From positions 1 to 46,037 of the forward strand of contig JBKHDD010000019.1 of the NCBI GenBank assembly GCA_046541515.1: 46,037 nucleotides of DNA. The letters run 5' to 3'. The translations under genes and the position numbers were made by a program. Positions 41,765 through 46,037 of the stretch are shown here, one piece after another; the stretch's first letter is position 1; every line of letters starts with the position of its first letter. The stretch comes from CAYFVR01 sp046541515. GTDB taxonomy: Bacteria; Desulfobacterota; Desulfobacteria; Desulfobacterales; Desulfococcaceae. The notes beneath the pieces were generated by a model, which worked only from the letters and a program-made list of their open reading frames with translations, ran no database searches and had not been told where the DNA came from.

Positions 41765-41831
41765 CTTTTCTCGGATCGTTTTCGGGCCGACGCCGCCGAC
41801 CGACGCGCGGCCGGCGGCGAAACGGCCGGCC

Positions 41832-43178
41832 CTATTTGGACTTTTCCTTCAGAAAGGCGGGAATATGCGCGGCCTCGCGGGGGCCGACGGTGATGGTCCA
41901 GCCCGGAAGCTCCTCCTCCACGTCGCCGGCGATGGCGGCGGCGTAGCCGGGGATGATCAGCTCCTGGTGCTTCACCTTGTCGGCGATGCCGCATTTCTTC
42001 ACGAACATCCCCACGTCGTCGCCCGCGAACTTCCCGGCGGCCCAGGCGGTGAGGACCGACAGCCCCTCGGCGTCCTTGATCAGCAGCCAGGTGGGCACCT
42101 TGCTCGCCTCGATTTCGCCGGAGACGATGAAGTAGGTCAGGGCGAAGTTGGTGGTGACCAGAATCGGGGCGTTCTCGCCCGGGTTGTTCACCGGGTAGAT
42201 GCCCTCGGTCACGGTCATGGGCCGCTGCGGATCGGTGAAAATGTTGAGCCGCTCCAGCAGCAGCGGGAAGAGCGTCTCGCCTTTGAAATCCGAAAGAATG
42301 GCGATGGCGCCGTACTTCGCCACGAACATGCCGGCGATGAGGGTTTCCATCTCCAGGTTGGGGGCCATTTCGCAGGGGAAGGTGATGGTCGGGAAGCCCA
42401 GGGAACGGTTCAGGTCCTTGAGGGCCGCCCGGCGCATGGCCACCTGATCCTCCAGGGCCCGCTTCGCCTCGCGCGCGCCGGAGTCGAGCACCAGCTTTTT
42501 GTGGCCCATGGCCACCAGCTTGTCGGTCAGGGCGATGAGATCTTCCACGTTGCCGGCCTTGACGGCCAGAGGCAAATCCATCTCCTTGGCCAGCGCGCCC
42601 AGCTCGTCCACGTTGTCCGCCGTGGCCGCGTAGAGCAGCGGCTTTTTGAAGGCGCAGGCTTCCGCGCCCGCCTTGAGCACGTCCACCTTGTCGGACATGA
42701 GCACCAAGTTGAACTCGGAGGTCTCGGCGATGGTTTTGGCCAGCGCCGAAAAGGCGGCCGCGTCGCCGGAGGCGTCCTTCAGGGCCACCAGCTCGGGGCG
42801 CAGGTTAAACCCGACCCGCTCGTACTGGAGGGCGTTCCATTCCTTGAGCTTGGCGGTCAGGTCGGCCTCGGGAGTGTCGGAGCCCACCATCGCGCCGATG
42901 GCGGTGGGATTGAAAAAGGTCTTTTCGTGTCGATACAGCACCGTTTCGCCGCCCACGGTCCGCTTGCGAACCCCGGCGCCGATGTCCACCGGCAAAATCG
43001 GGGGCGCGGAGGCCTCGGCCAGCTTTTCGCGGGCCTCTTCGGACACGTAGGGGCAGTCGTCCAGGCTGGCCTTGCCCGACGCCAGGTTCATGGCAAAGGC
43101 GAGGCAGGTGGGAACGCCGCATTCCTTGCAGTTGGTCTTGGGCAGAAGCTTGAAGATCTGAATACCGGTTAAGGCCAT
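41832..43178 (-). CDS. acsC: Corrinoid/iron-sulfur protein large (gamma) subunit of CODH/ACS
   Basis: The 448-residue protein carries an N-terminal [4Fe-4S] motif. Cys17, Cys20, Cys25 and Cys42 are in NCKECGVPTCLAFAM through the DDCPY segment. A TIM-barrel middle follows (LTAKLKEWNALQYERVGFNL, KPLLYAATADNVDELGALAK, KKLVLDSGAREAKRALEDQV), then the C-terminal corrinoid-binding domain (PGENAPILVTTNFALTYFIV, through LLIKDAEGLSVLTAWAAGKF). AcsC holds the cobamide that carries the methyl group between AcsE and the A-cluster of AcsB. Its partner AcsD is not in the visible part of the window. It lies between acsB and acsE on the same strand. Confidence 0.95.
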   Translation of the reverse strand: MALTGIQIFKLLPKTNCKECGVPTCLAFAMNLASGKASLDDCPYVSEEAREKLAEASAPPILPVDIGAGVRKRTVGGETVLYRHEKTFFNPTAIGAMVGSDTPEADLTAKLKEWNALQYERVGFNLRPELVALKDASGDAAAFSALAKTIAETSEFNLVLMSDKVDVLKAGAEACAFKKPLLYAATADNVDELGALAKEMDLPLAVKAGNVEDLIALTDKLVAMGHKKLVLDSGAREAKRALEDQVAMRRAALKDLNRSLGFPTITFPCEMAPNLEMETLIAGMFVAKYGAIAILSDFKGETLFPLLLERLNIFTDPQRPMTVTEGIYPVNNPGENAPILVTTNFALTYFIVSGEIEASKVPTWLLIKDAEGLSVLTAWAAGKFAGDDVGMFVKKCGIADKVKHQELIIPGYAAAIAGDVEEELPGWTITVGPREAAHIPAFLKEKSK

Positions 43179-43301
43179 GCGTCTCTCCTTGTAATCGGGT
43201 CGCCGGACCCGACGTCGGCCCGAGGTCGAAACGGGGCCCGGCGTTCGGGTTCTGGAGCGGGGCGGGACCCTTGGCCGCCGCCCCGAGCCGCGGTTACGCC
43301 G

Positions 43302-45515
43302 TTAGCCGACCAGCGGCTCCATTTCCAGGGCCGGATGCTTTTTCTCTTCCAGGAACGGCCGGATTTCCTCTTCGGTGGTGCCGACGGTCTCGTCGGCGAT
43401 CCGGTCGATCAGGTCCGGCATGCCCATCTCCTCGCCTCGGGCGATCAGTCGCTCGCGAAGCTCTTCCTTGAGGGCCTTGGGCATCCAGACCATCCGCAGC
43501 AGCCCGCCGTCGCCCAGGATGAACTTCCGCTGGGTGATGTTGAACTTGGAGTGGCCCACGAAGCCCGGCGAGGAAGCGCCGCCGCCCATGACGCCGGCCA
43601 GGGTGGTAAACTTCATGCCGCAGGGGGTTTCCCCGGTGAATTCCCGGTTGACCGTCATGACGCCGTTTAAGCCCGGCAGCATGGCCGCGATGCACTCGCA
43701 GCAGCCGCAGGTGGTCATGGGGTCGTAGACCATGGAGTAGAAATTGTACTTGGTGACGGCGCCGCGGGTGGCCTTGGCCACGAACTCGTTGACGCCCTTC
43801 CACTGGCCCAGCTTCGGGTCCAGACACTCGCCCTTCTGGATCGGCTGGTTGGGGCCGGTGGGGCTGATCTCGTAGGCCGCCCGGCAGTCCATCCAGTTGT
43901 AGGCGCCGCACAGTCCGGTCCGCTCGGGGCTGACGGTGCAGATGTGGTTGGGGGCGAAGGACTGGCACAGGGAGCAGGAGTAGAAGGTGTCCACCTCCTC
44001 GTCGGTGAGCTTGTCCACCCGCTCGTCCCGCTGCTTGTAGGCGGCCCGGGCCTCCTCGGTGATCTTGTCCACGTCCGCCTTGTCGGTGTAGAGGGTCACC
44101 TGGACCTTGTCCACGATGGCCTGAAAGTCCTGGTGCATCTTGGCGTGAAGCACCACGCCGATGTCCTTCAGAGTGAAGCCCTTCTCCTTGGCCGCCTCGC
44201 TGACCCGGACCCAGGCGATGTCGCGCTGGCCGGCGTGCATGACGCCCTGGATGTAGTTGACCAGGTGGTGAATCTGCCGCTCCAGAATCGGCTCGAAGTC
44301 TTTCTGGAACTTCCGGCCGGCCACCTGAACGTAGACCGCCAGCGGCAGCACGTCGCCGCGTTGCAGGTCGGGGATGTCCTTGCCCTTGACCTCCACCTTG
44401 CCGTCCTCGATCTGGTTCATCTCGGCCATGACCAGGTACTCGGTGTTCTGGGTCTTGCCGCCGCCCATCTGCGCGAAAAGGTCCTTGCCGCGGACCCGCT
44501 CGCCCTCGTATGCCGGGCCGAAGGAGCAGGGAATGTCGATCTCGGAGACGGTGACCTTGAGACCGCGGGTTTCCACCGATTTCTGCACCATCTCCTCGTG
44601 GGAAACGTTGCCGACCACGTGCTCGTAGGTGCAGATACCCGTGGGAAGAATGGAGGGAATGTCGGTGTCGGCCAGGGTGGGGAAGCCCCAGTTGACCGCG
44701 CCGGCCGCCGCGGCGGCCCACTCGGCGTTCACGTCGCCCAAAGCGTTCACGAACGCGAACACGCGGTTTTTGTTGTACATCAGGATTTTTTTGTAGTCGC
44801 CGGGCTGCACGCCGCCGAAGGCCATGGCCACGCGGTTGGCGAAACCCAAAGCGAAAATGGCCGAGGAAATGTCCGGCCCGAAGGGCACGATTTTGGTGTT
44901 CCAGCCGATCTCCACCCCCGCCTCGATGAGCTGTTCGGAGAGGGTGGTGCCGTTCTGGTTGGCGGCCATGAAGACGTAGATGGAACGCTTCTGGTACTCT
45001 TCGATGATCATTTTGGCGATCTCGGGATCCGGGGCCGCGCCGACGATGGCGGCGAAGCCGGGGGCGGAGCCGTCCACGAATTCCACGCCCCGTTTCCGGA
45101 AGATGGCGTCTTCGGCGGCGCCCAGCCAGATTTTGCCGTTTTCCGGATCGGTCTCCTCGGAGACGTAGTAGAAATCGGGGTCGGAAAGGTACCGCAGGGC
45201 TTCCTCGATCTCGAAGGCGATCAGGGCCGCCATGCCGGCGTCCAGAAGGGGCCCGAGGTAGGGCAGGTGGTTGGAGCCCTTGACGTGGGGGGGAAGCAGT
45301 TTGCGCGCAATTTCGAGGGGTTTTTTGATATCCTCGAGTTTTTCCACCTTCAGCCCGAGCAGGGAGTAGATGACGGGGAGGTAGTACGCGGTGTTCGGAA
45401 AACCGACTTCGGTGGTGGCGTCCATGCTGTCAAGGGCGCGCTTGTACTTTCCCTCGACCTTGGAAACGATATTGTAACCGCCCTGAATACCGGCAAAAGC
45501 TACGAGTCTGGACAT
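43302..45515 (-). CDS. acsB: Acetyl-CoA synthase catalytic subunit of CODH/ACS
   Basis: The 737-residue protein starts MSRLVAFAGIQGGYNIVSKV at ATG 45515, eight bases after AGGAGG. The A-cluster ligands are all present: Cys514, Cys517, Cys526 and Cys536 in CSLCQSFAPNHICTVSPERT, then GLCG, and the Cys603-Gly-Cys605 motif in MTTCGCCECIAAM. The spacing equals that of the well-studied Moorella enzyme shifted by eight residues. It joins a methyl group, CO and CoA to make acetyl-CoA, or splits it. The full-length bacterial form with the N-terminal CODH-contact domain is present. The CODH gene (acsA) is not in the window. Confidence 0.96.
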   Translation of the reverse strand: MSRLVAFAGIQGGYNIVSKVEGKYKRALDSMDATTEVGFPNTAYYLPVIYSLLGLKVEKLEDIKKPLEIARKLLPPHVKGSNHLPYLGPLLDAGMAALIAFEIEEALRYLSDPDFYYVSEETDPENGKIWLGAAEDAIFRKRGVEFVDGSAPGFAAIVGAAPDPEIAKMIIEEYQKRSIYVFMAANQNGTTLSEQLIEAGVEIGWNTKIVPFGPDISSAIFALGFANRVAMAFGGVQPGDYKKILMYNKNRVFAFVNALGDVNAEWAAAAAGAVNWGFPTLADTDIPSILPTGICTYEHVVGNVSHEEMVQKSVETRGLKVTVSEIDIPCSFGPAYEGERVRGKDLFAQMGGGKTQNTEYLVMAEMNQIEDGKVEVKGKDIPDLQRGDVLPLAVYVQVAGRKFQKDFEPILERQIHHLVNYIQGVMHAGQRDIAWVRVSEAAKEKGFTLKDIGVVLHAKMHQDFQAIVDKVQVTLYTDKADVDKITEEARAAYKQRDERVDKLTDEEVDTFYSCSLCQSFAPNHICTVSPERTGLCGAYNWMDCRAAYEISPTGPNQPIQKGECLDPKLGQWKGVNEFVAKATRGAVTKYNFYSMVYDPMTTCGCCECIAAMLPGLNGVMTVNREFTGETPCGMKFTTLAGVMGGGASSPGFVGHSKFNITQRKFILGDGGLLRMVWMPKALKEELRERLIARGEEMGMPDLIDRIADETVGTTEEEIRPFLEEKKHPALEMEPLVG

Positions 45516-45628
45516 TCGTTCATTCCTCCTTCGTTGAGGATTTGTCACGCCTGGTTGAACACGCGCGGGCATTGGGAATTATGGGGCCCGGCTTCCCGCC
45601 GGGGCTTTCCAACGCCCGGAAAACGTCG

Positions 45629-46037
45629 TTAGCGGTTGTTGGCCCAGTCGATTTCTTCCTCGAGACGTTCGAGGGGCGTCTTGTCCGCGGACTTGGCGCG
45701 TTCGGCGGCCAGCTGGGCCTGGCGCTCGGCCAGCTTGGCCAGCCGCTTCTTCCGGTCGGCCTCGATGACTTTGCGGAGCTTGGCCTCTTCGGCTTCGATG
45801 CGGGCCTTCTCCTCGGCGTCCTTTTTGGCCTTGGCTTCGGCGTCGGCCTTGGCTTTGGCCTGCTCCTCCGCCTTCTTCTTGGCGGCGTCGGCCTCGGCCT
45901 TCTTCTTGGCCTCTTCCTCGGCGTTGGCCTTTGCTTCCATCTCGGCCTTCATGCGCGCTTCCACTTCGGCGCGAATGCGGGCTTCCGAGGCGGCGTCGGA
46001 GGGCGCGGCGGCCGGAGCGGCGGGGGCGGCCGCAGGC
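45629..46037 (-). CDS. C-terminal part of a Lys/Ala/Glu-rich protein, cut by the window edge
   Basis: The frame is open from the right edge to a stop at 45629. Visible sequence begins with an Ala/Pro-rich linker, passes through a long Lys/Ala/Glu repeat (pattern AEEEAKKKAEADAAKKKAEE and variants) and ends DKTPLERLEEEIDWANNR. The repeat would form a long single helix or coiled coil. It lies 113 bases upstream of acsB on the same strand, where a subunit such as acsD or acsA is expected. The most attractive idea is a charged C-terminal extension on AcsD or a related acs subunit. A separate structural protein is equally possible. The domain that would decide is outside the window. Confidence 0.6.
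   Translation of the reverse strand, partial: PAAAPAAPAAAPSDAASEARIRAEVEARMKAEMEAKANAEEEAKKKAEADAAKKKAEEQAKAKADAEAKAKKDAEEKARIEAEEAKLRKVIEADRKKRLAKLAERQAQLAAERAKSADKTPLERLEEEIDWANNR

Overview
The window is GC-rich DNA that reads most naturally as a chromosome segment of an anaerobic, probably sulfate-reducing, member of the Desulfobacterota. This rests on gene content and is an inference: a CODH/acetyl-CoA synthase operon (acsB, acsC, acsE), a lactate permease, several TRAP transporters, a very large PEP/pyruvate-binding protein beside a long-form GAPDH, and the N-acetylglutaminylglutamine amide (NAGGN) osmolyte trio. No rRNA, tRNA, CRISPR array or complete insertion sequence was found.

Layout. 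Positions 1-2.5 kb (minus strand) hold the wreck of a type I restriction-modification locus: a short hsdM-like tail, a DUF1016 N-terminus fused in frame to an HsdS C-terminal tail, an intact ImmA/IrrE peptidase with HTH, an intact DUF4411 PIN protein, and a broken hsdR start. All are linked by 4-base start/stop overlaps. Positions 2.6-10.1 kb form an osmolyte locus. A MarR regulator and a KaiC-like/XRE/cupin fusion lie on the minus strand, divergent from asnO, ngg and an M42 peptidase on the plus strand. An AT-rich repeated operator-like element sits in the 616-base divergent gap. A 116-base hairpin element with 12-base flanking direct repeats separates the trio from an isolated gspC, an SH3b protein and a SlyD-like FKBP (10.2-12.3 kb).

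Positions 12.4-24.3 kb carry a universal stress protein, a TAXI-type TRAP system, a Tat-exported FecR-domain protein, a hypothetical protein, thiol peroxidase, lactate permease and a DctPQM-type TRAP operon whose last gene overlaps a DUF4365-like gene. Two tiny overlapping ORFs follow. Positions 24.4-29.4 kb hold panB, panE and a 989-residue M16C peptidase on the minus strand. Positions 29.6-34 kb are accessory in character: a small winged-helix protein, an Rpn-family nuclease with a decayed tandem copy of its 3' end, a VapBC-like pair, repeats and an AAA/DUF4143 ATPase. rsmA follows. Positions 35.1-46 kb (minus strand) are metabolic: GAPDH and the 1405-residue PPDK-like protein, then acsB-acsC-acsE. 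A Lys/Ala/Glu-rich gene upstream of acsB runs off the right edge.

How they fit together. The acs genes make or cleave acetyl-CoA through methyl-H4folate, the corrinoid protein and the A-cluster. The lactate permease and TRAP systems import organic acids. The NAGGN trio handles osmotic stress. The most interesting points are the unusual KaiC-like/XRE/cupin regulator beside a divergent MarR at the NAGGN locus, the deletion chimera in the restriction locus, the MITE-like hairpin, the PPDK-like giant that lacks a PEP barrel, and the perfect intercistronic hairpin between acsC and acsE.
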